Below the pieces are notes generated by a model. The model was not told the DNA's origin and ran no database searches. It was given only the letters and a program-made list of their open reading frames with translations. A stretch of 36,048 nt of DNA, from NCBI GenBank assembly GCA_029932675.1, contig JAOZPP010000030.1, positions 1 to 36,048 on the forward strand, read 5' to 3'. Source of the stretch: a bacterium. GTDB lineage: Bacteria; SM23-81; DAOVCL01. The stretch's first letter is position 1. The number at the start of each line of letters is the position of its first letter. Shown here piece after piece: positions 7,061-17,217 of this stretch. The translations under genes were made by a program, and so were the position numbers.

Positions 7061-8482
7061 TTAGGCCACTGCTGCTTTGGCCTCTTCTCCTCCCTCCTCC
7101 TTCCCTGCCTTAAATTTGGAGAAGTACTTCTCCATAAACTCCGGTCTGATCCTCTTCAGCTCCGAGGAGGGGAAGCTGGCCAGAAGCTTCCAGCCCAGAT
7201 CAAGGGTCTCCTCTATAGAGCGATCCTCATATTCTCCCTGGCTCACATACTGGGCTTCAAATCTATCGGCAAAATCATAATACATCCGATCCATATCGGA
7301 TAGGGCCGCCTCACCAAGGATGACTGCTAATTCCTGGGCCTGTTTCCCACTGGCGTAAGCAGCAAAGAGCTGGTTAAAGACATCGGAGTGGTCCTCCCTT
7401 GTCTTCCCCTTGCCAATCCCCTTGTCCTTCAGCCGGGAGAGGGAAGGGAGAACATCGATAGGAGGTGAAACCCCCTTCTTATGTAGTTGCCGGGAGAGGA
7501 TTATCTGCCCCTCAGTTATATAACCAGTGAGGTCAGGAATAGGGTGGGTCTTATCATCTTCCGGCATAGTAAGGATGGGGATCTGGGTGATTGAACCCTT
7601 CTTCCCCTTAATCCTCCCTGCCCTTTCATAAATAGTGGAAAGGTCTGTATAGAGATAGCCGGGATAACCCCTCCGCCCCGGGACCTCCTTACGGGCAGCA
7701 GAGATCTCCCGCAAAGCCTCGCAGTAGTTAGTCATATCAGTGAGGATAACCAAAACATGCATATCCTTCTCAAAGGCCAAATATTCAGCCGCCGTAAGAG
7801 CCATTCTGGGAGTGGCAATTCTTTCAATGGCTGGGTCATCGGCTAAGTTGATGAACATAACCGATCTATCCAGGGCTCCTGTCTTATTCAATTCCCTAAT
7901 GAAGTAGTCCGCTTCCTCAAAGGTAATCCCCATAGCGGCAAAGACGACGGCAAACTCCTCCTCTTTGCCCAAGACCTTTGCCTGTCGGGCTATCTGGGAA
8001 GCCAATTGATTGTGAGGTAGACCGGACCCGGAGAAGATAGGCAGTTTTTGACCTCTAACCAGTGTATTCAACCCATCGATGGCCGAAATACCTGTCTGGA
8101 TAAACTCCGAGGGATAAGCACGCGCATAAGGATTGATGGGACTCCCAGCAATGTTCACCCTTTTCTCCGGAAGGATCGCTGGACCATCGTCGATCGGCCT
8201 CCCCAAACCATCGAAGACCCTTCCCATGATATCCATAGAGAGGCCTAACTCTATCCCCTTGCCTAAGAACTTCACTTTACTCTTAAATACATCGACTCCA
8301 GTTGATCCTTCAAAGAGTTGCACCAAGGCCTTATCCCCATCTACTTCCAAAACCCGCCCTCTCCTCTTCTCCCCAGTAGGGAGCTCCAGCTCTACCAACT
8401 CCTCATACTTCACCCCTGCCACTTCCTCTACCAAAACCAGTGGTCCGGATATTTCCCTTATGGTTAAATACTCCTTAAGCAT
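7061..8482 (-). CDS. atpB: V-type ATP synthase/ATPase subunit B
   Basis: Subunit B is the non-catalytic partner of A in the A3B3 head and contributes to the nucleotide sites at the interfaces. The 473-residue product opens [19 protein letters not shown] and contains [19 protein letters not shown], where the Walker A Lys seen in A is absent, as expected for B. The typical [16 protein letters not shown] and [20 protein letters not shown] blocks follow. The C-terminal tail ([14 protein letters not shown]) is variable in the family. It follows atpA by 73 nt. Downstream, where atpD would normally come, the accessory patch begins. Confidence 0.97.
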   Translation of the reverse strand: MLKEYLTIREISGPLVLVEEVAGVKYEELVELELPTGEKRRGRVLEVDGDKALVQLFEGSTGVDVFKSKVKFLGKGIELGLSMDIMGRVFDGLGRPIDDGPAILPEKRVNIAGSPINPYARAYPSEFIQTGISAIDGLNTLVRGQKLPIFSGSGLPHNQLASQIARQAKVLGKEEEFAVVFAAMGITFEEADYFIRELNKTGALDRSVMFINLADDPAIERIATPRMALTAAEYLAFEKDMHVLVILTDMTNYCEALREISAARKEVPGRRGYPGYLYTDLSTIYERAGRIKGKKGSITQIPILTMPEDDKTHPIPDLTGYITEGQIILSRQLHKKGVSPPIDVLPSLSRLKDKGIGKGKTREDHSDVFNQLFAAYASGKQAQELAVILGEAALSDMDRMYYDFADRFEAQYVSQGEYEDRSIEETLDLGWKLLASFPSSELKRIRPEFMEKYFSKFKAGKEEGGEEAKAAVA

Positions 8483-8555
8483 TCAGTCACCCCTTGTTAA
8501 TAACCCTCTGCTATCTCACCTAAGGGATCCCTTTTAACAGCCCCCATTCAGAGAT

Positions 8556-10328
8556 TTATGCCGCTTCCCCTTCCTGTCGGATCAACCCCTCCATCTGCTC
8601 TTCAACCTTACCCTTCACCCCCTCTATCTTCTCTATCTCCTTTTCTGATATGTATTTGATCCTCGCTATCTTCTCCTTTACCGGAAGGGAAGAGATCTTA
8701 GTTATGGGTACATCCTTCGCCAATGCCCTTTGAGCAAGCTCATGCACCTCCATAATCAGTTTTAACATAGCAAACTGTTTTTTCATCGAAGTATAGGTAT
8801 CTACCTCATGGAAGGCATTTTGGTGGAGGAAATCCTCCCTAATTGAGCGGGCCGTCTCCAAAATAAGCCTATCGGAAGGGGAAAGGGATTCTACCCCCAC
8901 CAACCTCACTATCTCCTCCAGTTCAGCCTCCTGTTGGAGGATCTTCATCGCTTCATCCCTCATATGGGAGAAATCCTCCCCCACTTCCTTCTGATAGTAG
9001 GCCTCCAAATTGTCGTAATAGAGGGAGTAACTGTTCAGCCAGGAGATGGCCGGGAAATGCCTCCGATAAGCCAGGATATCCTCCAAGCTCCAGAAGACCT
9101 TAACCACCCGGAGGGTGGCCTGGACAACGGGATCAGAAAGGTCACCACCAGGAGGGGATACTGCTCCGACTACGGTAAGTGCCCCTTCCCTGCTATCGGA
9201 GGAGCTACACTCCACCCTCCCCGCCCTTTCATAGAACTCGGCGACCCTTCTCCCTAAATAGGCAGGGTAACCTTCCTCTCCGGGCATCTCCTCCAACCTA
9301 CCGGAGATCTCCCTCATCGCCTCGGCCCACCTAGAGGTGGAATCGGCCATCACCGCGATGCTGTATCCCATATCCCTGAAGTACTCGGCAATGGTAATTC
9401 CCGTATAAACCGAAGCCTCCCTTGCAGCTACGGGCATATTGGAGGTATTGGCAATGAGCACAGTACGGCGCATAAGGGGCTCATTAGTCCGGGGATCCTT
9501 TAGCTCAGGGAACTCCAGGAGAACATCGGCCATCTCATTTCCCCTCTCTCCACATCCAATATAGATAATGATGTCCGCATCGGCCCATTTGGCCAACTGA
9601 TGCTGGATTACCGTCTTCCCTGAACCAAAGGGCCCCGGGACACAGGCAGTTCCCCCTTTTCCCACCGGGAAGAAGGTATCGATCACCCTTTGGCCAGTAA
9701 TTAAGGGAACTTGAGGAATGAGCTTCCTCTTGTAAGGTCGGGGCTTACGCACTGGCCACCGGTGGGACATTGACAACTCGGTCTCCCCGTCGGCGGTCTC
9801 CACCCGGACGATCTTCTCATCCACTGTATAGTCCCCTTCAGGAGCTATCTCCTTTATCGTCCCTTCTATACCGGGAGGAACCATAATCTTATGGACTACC
9901 ACAGGGGTCTCCTCCACCTCCCCCAAGAAGTCTCCCCCAACCACCTTATCCCCTGGTTTACACCGCGGGGAGAAATGCCATTTCTTTGTCAGGTCAAGGG
10001 GGGGGATATCAACTCCCCTGGTTACATAATCACCGACCTTGTCCCGAATCACATTAAGGGGCCTCTGGATACCATCGTAAATCGATTGGACGAGACCAGG
10101 ACCTAATTTCACGCTCAAGGGCATCCCCGTGGTCACCACCGGTTCCCCAGGACCCAGGCCTCCGGTCTCCTCGTAGACCTGGATAGAGGCCTGATCCCCT
10201 TTCAACTCGATTATCTCCCCCACCAATCCCTTCTCGCTTACCTTTACCACATCAAACATCCTGGCCCCCTCTATCCCCTCAGCCACCACCAGAGGACCAG
10301 AGACCTTAACGATCCTTCCCTGGTTCAT
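8556..10328 (-). CDS. atpA: V-type ATP synthase/ATPase catalytic subunit A
   Basis: Subunit A carries the catalytic nucleotide site. The 590-residue protein has the P-loop GPFGSGKT at residues 232-239, the A-specific non-homologous insert before it (about 110-190), and the downstream [20 protein letters not shown] and [20 protein letters not shown] blocks. Length is normal. The ATG directly follows the atpF stop codon, with GGAGG inside the atpF end, so the two are translationally coupled. There is no intein. Direction (ATP synthesis or hydrolysis) cannot be read from sequence. Confidence 0.98.
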   Translation of the reverse strand: MNQGRIVKVSGPLVVAEGIEGARMFDVVKVSEKGLVGEIIELKGDQASIQVYEETGGLGPGEPVVTTGMPLSVKLGPGLVQSIYDGIQRPLNVIRDKVGDYVTRGVDIPPLDLTKKWHFSPRCKPGDKVVGGDFLGEVEETPVVVHKIMVPPGIEGTIKEIAPEGDYTVDEKIVRVETADGETELSMSHRWPVRKPRPYKRKLIPQVPLITGQRVIDTFFPVGKGGTACVPGPFGSGKTVIQHQLAKWADADIIIYIGCGERGNEMADVLLEFPELKDPRTNEPLMRRTVLIANTSNMPVAAREASVYTGITIAEYFRDMGYSIAVMADSTSRWAEAMREISGRLEEMPGEEGYPAYLGRRVAEFYERAGRVECSSSDSREGALTVVGAVSPPGGDLSDPVVQATLRVVKVFWSLEDILAYRRHFPAISWLNSYSLYYDNLEAYYQKEVGEDFSHMRDEAMKILQQEAELEEIVRLVGVESLSPSDRLILETARSIREDFLHQNAFHEVDTYTSMKKQFAMLKLIMEVHELAQRALAKDVPITKISSLPVKEKIARIKYISEKEIEKIEGVKGKVEEQMEGLIRQEGEAA

Positions 10329-10652
10329 CTACTCCTCCCTAAAGATATCAGCTCCTACTGCCTTCCTAATTGTATCCCTCATCCTACCCAATGCTATCCC
10401 TAAGCTACCTCTATTGTTGGGGATGAGCACTATGCTTGGCAAGGGCTTAATAGATACCTCTTCCATCATATCCTGGAGGAAATCAGCAAGCCCCTCGGTG
10501 ACGAAGATAACGGCATAATCTCCTTTGAGAGCCTGCGCCATCTTTTCCCTTGCTTCTTCGGGCTTCGATACGGGGAAAGTCTTCAACCCAACTGCTTGGA
10601 AACAAAGGATGGAATCCTTATCCCCAATGACCGCTATATTAGAGGTAATCAC
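10329..10652 (-). CDS. atpF: V-type ATP synthase/ATPase subunit F
   Basis: Subunit F binds the central shaft formed by D. The product has the family pattern IAVIGDKDSILCFQAVGL near the N-terminus and YAVIFVTEGLADFLQDMMEE in the middle. I chose the GTG at 10652: AGAGG lies 8 nt upstream, the protein becomes 107 residues (family size about 100-110), and the alternative ATG at 10691 would add an unrelated 13-residue leader and lengthen the overlap with atpC. With the GTG the overlap with the atpC end is 14 nt. Confidence 0.9.
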   Translation of the reverse strand: MITSNIAVIGDKDSILCFQAVGLKTFPVSKPEEAREKMAQALKGDYAVIFVTEGLADFLQDMMEEVSIKPLPSIVLIPNNRGSLGIALGRMRDTIRKAVGADIFREE

Positions 10653-11661
10653 TGGGTAGCCTCTTCCGGATAAACTTGGGGTCCAACCCATTTTCTTTCC
10701 CTAAAATCACTGCCCTTACCCACCGGAGCTCCTCCTCTTTGATAAGAAAGTAGGCATAGATGGGCTCTATACCAAATGGAGTATACCTAGCCTTACGCAA
10801 ATAGGAGAGGATATAATCCCGACAGGCCCTCTCTAAAGGGGCAAGGTCTTCCCCCTTAGAAAACCCCTCCTCTACAACCCTTCGATAGAGGGTGGTAACA
10901 AACCTGCTGGGGAGGGTTTCCCAAGGCTCGGCAAATATTCCCATATAGAATTCAGGTTCTATGCCTCCACCATCTATGAGAGACTCCCTCAACTCAACAA
11001 GTTCTGCCCCAGCAAGCCTAAGCCTGGAAAATGTTTTCAGGTTAAGAAGATCTATCTCCCTTTGAATCCAACCGGAGAGGAAGTCAAGCTTAGCTGCTCT
11101 AAAAACAGTCAATAGATGGGAGAATAGGTGACGATCCAAGGTTAAATCAACTACCACTGGGTCCTGGCTCTCCTCCCAAGAGGAAATCGTCTCCTGGATA
11201 GCCTCTACAACCCACGGGGGGAGGCCACGATAATCTCCTTCATCTATCGCCCTTTGGAGGGCATCCACCCCCTCCGTCCCCCAGGGGAGGAATAGGTAAT
11301 CAAGATCCTCCTCCCCAAACTTAGCCTTGAGGAGAACCTTGAGGTTGTGGAGATCGTACCTCTTCCGCAGGGTATCTGTCACCTCCGGGTCAAGGGAAAG
11401 CTCCTCGAGAAGGGAAAAGAGCTCTCCCTCCTTTGCCCGGAAGATCTCCTCATAGGAAGCTCCCTCCGCAGCCCCTAAAACAGCTTGGCTATAGTCGGTC
11501 TCCCCCAGGGCCCTTAGGGCCTCCTGGAGGTCCTTCGCCTCCAATAGCTTGGCGAAGTCCCCCTTAGTAAGAAGCCTCCTCTCCAGAGCCCTTACCCTCC
11601 CCACCCCATAGGCATACTTCAGCTTCCCGCTAAATGAGATGGTGTAATCTGTGAGTTCCAC
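10639..11661 (-). CDS. atpC: V-type ATP synthase/ATPase subunit C
   Basis: Subunit C (the d/AC39 family) is the socket that joins the central shaft to the membrane ring. The 340-residue product is all-helical, with the recognisable YAYGVGRVRALERRLLTK opening, the LRKRYDLHNLKVLLKAKF block near 105-120, and a C-terminal FGIEPIYAYFLIKEEELRWV. The start is GTG, preceded by GGGGAAAG. A 145-nt gap separates it from atpE, the longest spacing within the main ATPase cluster; I see no clear promoter or terminator there. Confidence 0.95.
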   Translation of the reverse strand: MELTDYTISFSGKLKYAYGVGRVRALERRLLTKGDFAKLLEAKDLQEALRALGETDYSQAVLGAAEGASYEEIFRAKEGELFSLLEELSLDPEVTDTLRKRYDLHNLKVLLKAKFGEEDLDYLFLPWGTEGVDALQRAIDEGDYRGLPPWVVEAIQETISSWEESQDPVVVDLTLDRHLFSHLLTVFRAAKLDFLSGWIQREIDLLNLKTFSRLRLAGAELVELRESLIDGGGIEPEFYMGIFAEPWETLPSRFVTTLYRRVVEEGFSKGEDLAPLERACRDYILSYLRKARYTPFGIEPIYAYFLIKEEELRWVRAVILGKENGLDPKFIRKRLPSDYL

Positions 11662-11806
11662 TTAATCTTTCCCCGCTTACCGCAGATTTTTTTGAATAGG
11701 GTTAAACCCTGCCCCCCTAAGAAAGCAATCACGGCGATTGAAGGTAGGCGGCAACAATTTATGAATAGACCAGGCTTAGGGAGATGAATGGATTGGGGAC
11801 ATCCTG

Positions 11807-12418
11807 TTACTCCTCCCCAGGCTTAGAGAAGAGTATATCGGCTATCTCCCCCTCCAAATCCTCTCTTTTGGAATCCAAAAGGGAGGCGAAGCTACAGTTT
11901 ATCTCCTTCTTCCCCTTCCGAAGGATGAACCCCCCCCCAATATCTCTCCTCTCTGCAGCAAGGGAAACCTCCCCCTTCCTCCCCTCACCCCTTAACCTTT
12001 CGTTTACCCTCTCCAGAAAACCTTCCTCCAATCTCCCCTTCCCCTCATCAGAAAGGATTACTTCCTCATCCCCATCCTCAACAACTTTAAGGAGGAGACT
12101 TTCCATGAGTCTTGTATACTCACCCCGTGGCATCCCCTCAACCTTTTGCCGGGCCCTCTCGAAGACCTCCTTAATCTGGGCCTGTTTCTCCTCCAATATA
12201 GCTCTCCTCGCCTCCATCTCCGCTCGCGAGAGGACTCTCTTCTTCTCCTCAGTTGCTAAAGTCTCGCCCTCCTTTTGGGCCTGTTGCACAATCCCATTAG
12301 CCTCTTCCTTTGCCCGGGATATAATCCCCTCAGCCTTCCTCTGCGCTTCCTCCCTGATCCTTTGGGCCTCGGCTTGGGCATCAGCGAGAATTTTGGCGGT
12401 GATCTTCTCAGCCGACAT
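11807..12418 (-). CDS. atpE: V-type ATP synthase/ATPase subunit E
   Basis: Subunit E pairs with the small H/G subunit to form the peripheral stalk that holds the head still. The 203-residue protein starts with a long Ala/Glu/Lys/Arg-rich helix (residues 1-100, KILADAQAEAQRIREEAQRK) typical of the E coiled coil, then a globular C-terminal part with DIGGGFILRKGKKEINCSF, the conserved E signature. ATG at 12418, 5 nt after the atpK stop. Confidence 0.94.
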   Translation of the reverse strand: MSAEKITAKILADAQAEAQRIREEAQRKAEGIISRAKEEANGIVQQAQKEGETLATEEKKRVLSRAEMEARRAILEEKQAQIKEVFERARQKVEGMPRGEYTRLMESLLLKVVEDGDEEVILSDEGKGRLEEGFLERVNERLRGEGRKGEVSLAAERRDIGGGFILRKGKKEINCSFASLLDSKREDLEGEIADILFSKPGEE

Positions 12419-12423
12419 ACCAG

Positions 12424-12927
<504 letters not shown>

Positions 12928-12985
12928 TCACCTCAGAACCCCACTAAGTGGACTTTCCTCTGATTGGCCTCTCCAAGCCACCCCT

Positions 12986-15004
12986 CTACTCCTCAGACCT
13001 TACCATAATATACCTCGTCTGTTTTCGGAAGGGGTTAAATGCCTTCCCCCCTCCCCGGAAGAACTTCTGGAAGAACTCCACATACTGCAACCTTAGGGTG
13101 TGTACAAAACCGCCTAAAACATTTATGCCGATGTTGAAAAAGTGGCCAAATATCAGTATGAACACCATAACCAAGACACCCAGATAGGGGATACCGGAGA
13201 CCATAAAGGCTATATTGTTCACCGCCCCAGCGATCCCCGCAGTGACCAACCCCAACGCCATCAGCCTTAGGTAGGAAAGGATATCACCCAAGAAGGAGAA
13301 GATCCCCCCCACGATAAACAGGTGTAAGAAACCAAAGAAGAGGCGGAAGAGGGGGTTTTTCTCCTCCCTCGCTGAGAAGAGTACAATGAGAAGAGCAACC
13401 ACGCCCATGGAACCCAACATAGGGAGTCCCATAATCTGAGGGGGGACCAATACTTTTGAGGCGAGGGCCAGCTTAACCACTAACTGCGAGGAGAATAGGG
13501 CCAACATAAGCTGGCTTAAAAAGACTATCCAGAGGACTTGATCGAATATGGCATCGGCGATCCTTTTCTCCCTCAGGTTCTGGTAGAGCTTTATAAAGAG
13601 GCCAAAATATACCTGTATCACCCCGACGATGAGCGCTAAGCGAAAGAATATCATCGGTTTAACCATAGGGTCAAAGGCCATTAAGGAAGCCCGTAGGTGG
13701 CTCAAGAAGGGCCAGGGGAGCTTCTGGAAGAGGTCTCCAAACCAGCCACCCATTAACGCTCCCTCAACTATGGTAAAGATGCCCCCCGCAAACATTAACC
13801 AGAGGAATTTCCTGCCCCCCTTCATAAACCTCATCATCCCCAAGCAGAGCAGGGAAAGAACCAACCCATAGCCGGCGTCGGTAAGACAGAGGCCAAAAAA
13901 GACTGCGAAGAAAAGGGAGAGGAGGGGACTGGGATCAAGTTCGAAATAGCTGGGACGCCCGTAGAGCTCTGTCACCACCTCAAATGGCTTGAAAATACGA
14001 CGGTTCTTCAACTCCACCGGCGGAGACTCACCAAGGAGGGGATCAATGGGGGTAAAGGAGAAGGCATCAAACCTGCTCTCCAGCTCCCTTTTCAACCTTT
14101 TTAGATCCCCCCCCTTCACCCACCCCTCCAGCATATATGCCCGGGAAGTCCGCGCCAGGGCCTCCTCCACCTGCCTTTTGGCTAAGAGGTTAGACTTCTC
14201 ATCCAAAAGGGCTAAGAGTTGGGGTCTATACTTAGTCAACTCTCCGGCTTTCTCACCTATCTGGTCTAATTCCTTGGAGAGCTCAGCAAGTTTAATATCC
14301 AGGTCAGCTATGATCTCCTTGGGCCTACCTTTAAGGTCGGGGAAGGAAACCTGGGCCCATTCGCTCCCTTTGAGCACCTCGCCTACCTTATCCTCCTCTT
14401 CCCGGAGATAGATCAAAAGGACGTAATCCAAGTTCCCATCGGTTCCCACAAGCTCTAAATAGAACCCTTCAGTCCTCTCCTTTAGGGCCCTCTCCAGCTC
14501 AGGGAGGTCATCCCTAGGAACGGTCCCCAGCACCACTACCGTCTGGGAAGTAGGAGCCACATCCTCTAAGGGAATGTCCAATCCCATCAAGGGGAGAAGT
14601 CCTTCCTGAAGGGACTTAGTTTTAGCCAGCCGAGAACCCAACTGGGATCTTTCCCTCTCCAGTTGCCTGCACCTCTCTACTATCCCTTTCCAGTCAAATT
14701 TCTGCACGGTCTCGGTGAACTCCTCAAGGGTAAAGGAGAATTTACCACCTAATCCAGAGAGAAATCCCCCCTTCTTCTCAAACCCTTTGAGGAAATCCGC
14801 GGCGAACCTTAGATCGGCGAGCTCTGATTCTATCTCCTGGGAAGTCACTTCCTGGGGAAGGAACTGAGCATATTCTGGGTCAGGATAGCTCTCCCTAAAG
14901 GAAACCACCTGGAGGAGACCAAGGTTTTGCAGCTCCTCCAATAGGTCATCCTTTATCGAGTGGTGAAAGAGGACCCTCACCTTTTGCATTTTGGCTATAC
15001 CCAT
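12986..15004 (-). CDS. atpI: V-type ATP synthase/ATPase subunit I (a-type stator)
   Basis: Subunit I forms the two ion half-channels beside the ring. The 672-residue protein has a cytoplasmic N-terminal half (MGIAKMQKVRVLFHH..., coiled coils to about residue 330) and a C-terminal membrane half with about seven or eight hydrophobic segments from FFAVFFGLCLTDAGYGLVLS onward. The conserved FLGDILSYLRLMALGLVTAG carries the essential Arg of the channel. Length is normal. Its ATG overlaps the atpH stop by one base (TGATG). Confidence 0.96.
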   Translation of the reverse strand: MGIAKMQKVRVLFHHSIKDDLLEELQNLGLLQVVSFRESYPDPEYAQFLPQEVTSQEIESELADLRFAADFLKGFEKKGGFLSGLGGKFSFTLEEFTETVQKFDWKGIVERCRQLERERSQLGSRLAKTKSLQEGLLPLMGLDIPLEDVAPTSQTVVVLGTVPRDDLPELERALKERTEGFYLELVGTDGNLDYVLLIYLREEEDKVGEVLKGSEWAQVSFPDLKGRPKEIIADLDIKLAELSKELDQIGEKAGELTKYRPQLLALLDEKSNLLAKRQVEEALARTSRAYMLEGWVKGGDLKRLKRELESRFDAFSFTPIDPLLGESPPVELKNRRIFKPFEVVTELYGRPSYFELDPSPLLSLFFAVFFGLCLTDAGYGLVLSLLCLGMMRFMKGGRKFLWLMFAGGIFTIVEGALMGGWFGDLFQKLPWPFLSHLRASLMAFDPMVKPMIFFRLALIVGVIQVYFGLFIKLYQNLREKRIADAIFDQVLWIVFLSQLMLALFSSQLVVKLALASKVLVPPQIMGLPMLGSMGVVALLIVLFSAREEKNPLFRLFFGFLHLFIVGGIFSFLGDILSYLRLMALGLVTAGIAGAVNNIAFMVSGIPYLGVLVMVFILIFGHFFNIGINVLGGFVHTLRLQYVEFFQKFFRGGGKAFNPFRKQTRYIMVRSEE

Positions 15005-15315
15005 CAGCCAAACACCCTTTCTATCACCAATGCAACCGCTTTGTCCATTCTACCCTCAGCCCACAACCTTAACTCATCCCTCTCCCTTTTCATCCCTTCC
15101 TTTATCCCCTGAGCTTCCTTCTCCCCCTCCTCCCTCCCCCTCTGCACACCCTTTTCCCTGATAACCTCTGCGTCCCTTCTCGCCTTGACAATGAAGGCCT
15201 GGGCCTTTCCCTCTGCCTCCTCCAATAGCTTTAAGGCATCGGCCTTAGCCCTCCTTATCTCCCCCTCCGCCTCCTTTTCCACCCCTCTTATCTTCTCCAA
15301 TACCTCCTTGGCCAA
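15004..15315 (-). CDS. atpH: V-type ATPase peripheral stalk subunit H/G
   Basis: The 103-residue product is one continuous charged helix (AKADALKLLEEAEGKAQAF, then KARRDAEVIREKG), as in the AhaH/NtpF/Thermus G family that pairs with subunit E. The start is TTG at 15315 with AAGGAGGAG six bases upstream. Its first 71 nt overlap the bactofilin gene in another frame, so its ribosome site lies within bactofilin codons. Identity rests on length, composition and position ahead of atpI; sequence signatures in this family are weak. Confidence 0.85.
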   Translation of the reverse strand: MAKEVLEKIRGVEKEAEGEIRRAKADALKLLEEAEGKAQAFIVKARRDAEVIREKGVQRGREEGEKEAQGIKEGMKRERDELRLWAEGRMDKAVALVIERVFG

Positions 15316-15694
15316 TTCTCTCCTCCTTGGTGCGGAGGGAAATCTTCCCCCCCTTCATTAGGGATTGGCCATCAAAGATGGCTCCCTCCTCTATTATCAG
15401 GCTTTTTGTCGTTATATCCCCCTCCACAACAGCCTTGGTCCCCAACTCTACCCTCTCCGAGGCCTTAAGATTTCCCCTTACCTTACCCCCAATAATTGCC
15501 CTCTTCACTTCCACATCGGCCTCTATAACCCCATTGGGCCCCAGGGTAAGGCTATCAGAAACAAAGATCTTCCCCTGAACCCTCCCATCAATGCGGACAC
15601 TACTCTCCACTCTGAGCGTCCCCTCCACTACTGAACCCTTCCCAATTAATGTATTTATCTTCCCCTCCCCCGAGTCCTGTTTGTGATTGAACAT
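15245..15694 (-). CDS. Bactofilin (polymer-forming cytoskeletal protein)
   Basis: Bactofilins polymerise without nucleotide into filaments used for cell shape, stalks and, in Myxococcus, for positioning ParABS. The 149-residue protein has the right-handed beta-helix pattern of short hydrophobic repeats (TLIGKGSVVEGTLRVESSV, DGRVQGKIFVSD, then VKRAIIGGKVRGNLKAS). The helix ends near residue 120 and is followed by a Gly/Lys/Glu-rich tail (KRGGKGGGGGDKEG) whose DNA also encodes the start of atpH. The tail could be a by-product of that overlap. Gene order parA-parB-LytM-bactofilin suggests a segregation or envelope role. Confidence 0.93.
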   Translation of the reverse strand: MFNHKQDSGEGKINTLIGKGSVVEGTLRVESSVRIDGRVQGKIFVSDSLTLGPNGVIEADVEVKRAIIGGKVRGNLKASERVELGTKAVVEGDITTKSLIIEEGAIFDGQSLMKGGKISLRTKEERIGQGGIGEDKRGGKGGGGGDKEG

Positions 15695-15703
15695 TCTCCC
15701 TCC

Positions 15704-16390
15704 TCATCTGATAAAGAACTTCCGTGGATCAACCCCCACCCCTTCCTTCCTCATCTCATAATAAAGGTGGGGGAAAGTTCCTCCACCTGAGAGGGCAACA
15801 ACGCTTCCCCTTTTCACCCTCATCCCCTCGGTGACAAGAAGGGCGGAATTCTGACCATAAGTTGTTGTATAACCGTTTTGATGGTCGATGATAAGGGCCT
15901 TCCCCAGTTCATCTCTCCACCCAGCAAAGGTTACTATTCCATCTTGGGCACAAAAAACCGGACTCCTCTCGGGGGCAAATATCTCCCATCCAAGCCCTGT
16001 GGACTCCGCAGCCACCCATCCCATCACCGGCCAGCCAAGGGGGAGGTTGACCCCTAAGGGATCTGTTCCAAGAGGATCGGGGGGAGAGGTGGGAGGATAG
16101 CCTAAAAGAAGGGATATCCTGTCCCGAAAAAGGGAGATCTCCCTCAGATCACTCTCTATCAGGCTAAATTTCTTTAAGGTCCTTTTTAATTGATCATTTT
16201 CTACTAACACTTCGTTCAACCTCTGCGCTCTAACCCAGAGTCGACTATAAGTGAGGCCAACCCCCACTAAGAGGAGCAGAAATATCCCCCCCAGGACGAA
16301 AACCACCCAGATTACCCTCCTCCCTATCTTAAACACGATGACCCGTGAACCACTGGAGGGCATTATCATAATAGAGTAGTTATCTCTCAT
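15704..16390 (-). CDS. Membrane-anchored LytM/M23-fold protein, catalytically degenerate
   Basis: The 228-residue product has one N-terminal membrane helix (about residues 27-47), a short coiled coil, and a LytM-like domain (GWEIFAPERSPVFCAQDGIV onward). The zinc ligands are lost: the HxxxD motif reads LGWEI, the YAH position reads YGQ, and the final HxH reads HLY. Only one His of the set survives. Such domains usually act as activators or scaffolds (as with EnvC and NlpD). It overlaps parB by 4 nt and precedes the bactofilin by 9 nt. Bactofilins paired with membrane M23 proteins are known from other bacteria, though those are usually active. Confidence 0.85.
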   Translation of the reverse strand: MRDNYSIMIMPSSGSRVIVFKIGRRVIWVVFVLGGIFLLLLVGVGLTYSRLWVRAQRLNEVLVENDQLKRTLKKFSLIESDLREISLFRDRISLLLGYPPTSPPDPLGTDPLGVNLPLGWPVMGWVAAESTGLGWEIFAPERSPVFCAQDGIVTFAGWRDELGKALIIDHQNGYTTTYGQNSALLVTEGMRVKRGSVVALSGGGTFPHLYYEMRKEGVGVDPRKFFIR

Positions 16391-17217
16391 AGCTCCCAGA
16401 GGCCAACCCCCATGACTTCCAATATCCTCTCCAAATCTTCCTTGGAATAGAACTCTATTTCAATCCTTCCCTTGCCCTTAGCCTGTACTATCCTCACCCC
16501 GGTACCAAAAACCTCCCTTAACCTTCCTTCTAACGCCCGCAGCTCCTCGGGGCCTTTCCTAACCCTCCTCCCCCTTTTAGGCCTGACCATCCTCTCCACT
16601 CTCCTGGCCGATACCCCTTCCTCGACGATCCTCCTGGCCAACTCCACCTGTTTCTCCTCATCCTCCAATCCTAAGAGAGGACGAGCCTGACCAGGGGTTA
16701 TCTTGCCCTGAGCGAGGTATTCACGCACCTGAGGGGGGAGTTTGAGAAGCCTAATTGAGTTAGCTACAGAGGAACGTTCCTTCCCCACCTTCTCCGATAT
16801 CTGAGATTGGGTAAGGCCCCTCTCCTCCATAAGCCTCTGATATGCCTGGGCTTCTTCAATGGGATTTAGGTCCTTCCTCTGGAGGTTCTCCACTAAAGCC
16901 AGCTCCAAAAGCTCACCGGGTGAGTGCAACTCCACCAAGAGGGCAGGGATACGCTCTAACCCAGCCAACTTGGCTGCTCTCAACCTTCGTTCCCCGACCA
17001 CCAACTGATAACCATCACCCTCCCTCCGCACCACTATGGGTTGCAAGATGCCCTTTTCCCGCACTGAAGCCACCAACTCTTCCATGTCATCGCCAAAGTC
17101 AACCCGGGGTTGATAGGGGTTGGGCACAACCTGGGAGATCTCCACCTCTATTAGCTCAGTCTCACCTTCCCTGAGCGGTGGATACTCCGAGATCAGGGCT
17201 TCCAGTCCTTTCCCCAA
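16387..17217 (-). CDS. parB: Chromosome partitioning protein ParB
   Basis: ParB binds parS and spreads as a CTP-dependent clamp. The 276-residue product shows the Box I/II region ([25 protein letters not shown] is split as QPIVVRR and [12 protein letters not shown]), [20 protein letters not shown], a helix-turn-helix ([20 protein letters not shown]) and a C-terminal dimer domain. The start is TTG at 17217, giving the common [12 protein letters not shown] opening. The frame upstream ends at a stop at 17239-17241, so few alternatives exist. It overlaps parA by 56 nt. Confidence 0.96.
   Translation of the reverse strand: MGKGLEALISEYPPLREGETELIEVEISQVVPNPYQPRVDFGDDMEELVASVREKGILQPIVVRREGDGYQLVVGERRLRAAKLAGLERIPALLVELHSPGELLELALVENLQRKDLNPIEEAQAYQRLMEERGLTQSQISEKVGKERSSVANSIRLLKLPPQVREYLAQGKITPGQARPLLGLEDEEKQVELARRIVEEGVSARRVERMVRPKRGRRVRKGPEELRALEGRLREVFGTGVRIVQAKGKGRIEIEFYSKEDLERILEVMGVGLWEL

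Noticed and set aside
15327-15634. Plus-strand frames opposite the bactofilin gene
   Set aside because: They are antisense to a clear beta-helix protein and lack ribosome sites.
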